A stretch of DNA of 6,353 bases, taken from the NCBI GenBank assembly GCA_027364495.1, contig DAHXPE010000514.1:1-6353 (forward strand), read 5' to 3'. A program made the translations under genes and the position numbers. Below are positions 6,257-6,353 of the stretch, piece by piece; the stretch's first letter is position 1; each line of letters begins with the position of its first letter. Source of the DNA: Candidatus Heimdallarchaeota archaeon. GTDB lineage: Archaea; Asgardarchaeota; Heimdallarchaeia; Hodarchaeales; LC-3. The notes beneath the pieces are model-generated. The model worked only from the letters and a program-made list of their open reading frames with translations, did not search any database and was not told the DNA's origin.

Positions 6257-6305
6257 TTTCTTTTTAATTGAAAGCCAAATAAAAAAGAATATTACTTTTT
6301 AATTG
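6257..6305. repeat. Pair of 14-base direct repeats upstream of the helicase gene
   Basis: TTTCTTTTTAATTG (6257-6270) recurs as TTACTTTTTAATTG (6292-6305), 13 of 14 bases identical and 35 bases apart. On the minus strand both read CAATTAAAAAG, similar to an AT promoter box. They might be paired regulatory sites or alternative promoters for the helicase gene. In such AT-rich DNA a chance pair is quite possible. Nothing else is visible from 6216 to the right edge. Confidence 0.25.
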
Positions 6306-6353
6306 CTAGCAAAAAATACACATTATAAAAATATCGTAAATGTTTAACCTATT

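Overview
The window is very AT-rich and intron-free. It carries an Arf-type small GTPase, a Ski2/Mtr4-type helicase with a C-terminal DSHCT region, a UPF0104 membrane protein and a short glycerophosphodiester phosphodiesterase. Compact single-gene units with TATA-like boxes close to the start codons, together with a eukaryote-like GTPase and RNA helicase, point to an archaeon, most likely an Asgard archaeon of low GC content. This placement is inferred from gene content; no marker rRNA or ribosomal protein is present to confirm it.

Left part (1-2155): the 3' part of a polytopic UPF0104 (lysylphosphatidylglycerol-synthase-TM family) gene enters from the left edge and ends at 940. It is followed by a 365-base stretch before the next confident gene. 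That stretch holds a conspicuously GC-rich, foldable element (about 961-1030), a good TATA-like box and a doubtful 76-codon reading frame. A cytoplasmic glycerophosphodiester phosphodiesterase follows (1306-2016) and ends near a T8 tract.

Middle part (2156-3302): an Arf-like GTPase with all five G motifs is followed by a hairpin with a T-rich loop. Next comes a 54-codon stretch that reads like protein but has no start codon and one internal TGA, probably a gene remnant. Last is a small Lys/Gly/Ala-rich protein of unknown function with a recognisable Shine-Dalgarno sequence.

Right part (3306-6353): a 969-residue DExH RNA helicase on the minus strand, convergent with the small protein and separated from it by only three bases between stop codons. 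It starts with TTG. About 138 bases of AT-rich upstream sequence run to the right edge.

The genes do not form an obvious single pathway. UPF0104 and the phosphodiesterase both suggest lipid or polyprenyl-linked chemistry, the GTPase suggests membrane-associated signalling, and the helicase suggests RNA processing or decay. Apart from a possible loose association of the four plus-strand genes, each looks independently transcribed. No CRISPR array, insertion sequence, tRNA, rRNA or defence cassette was seen.
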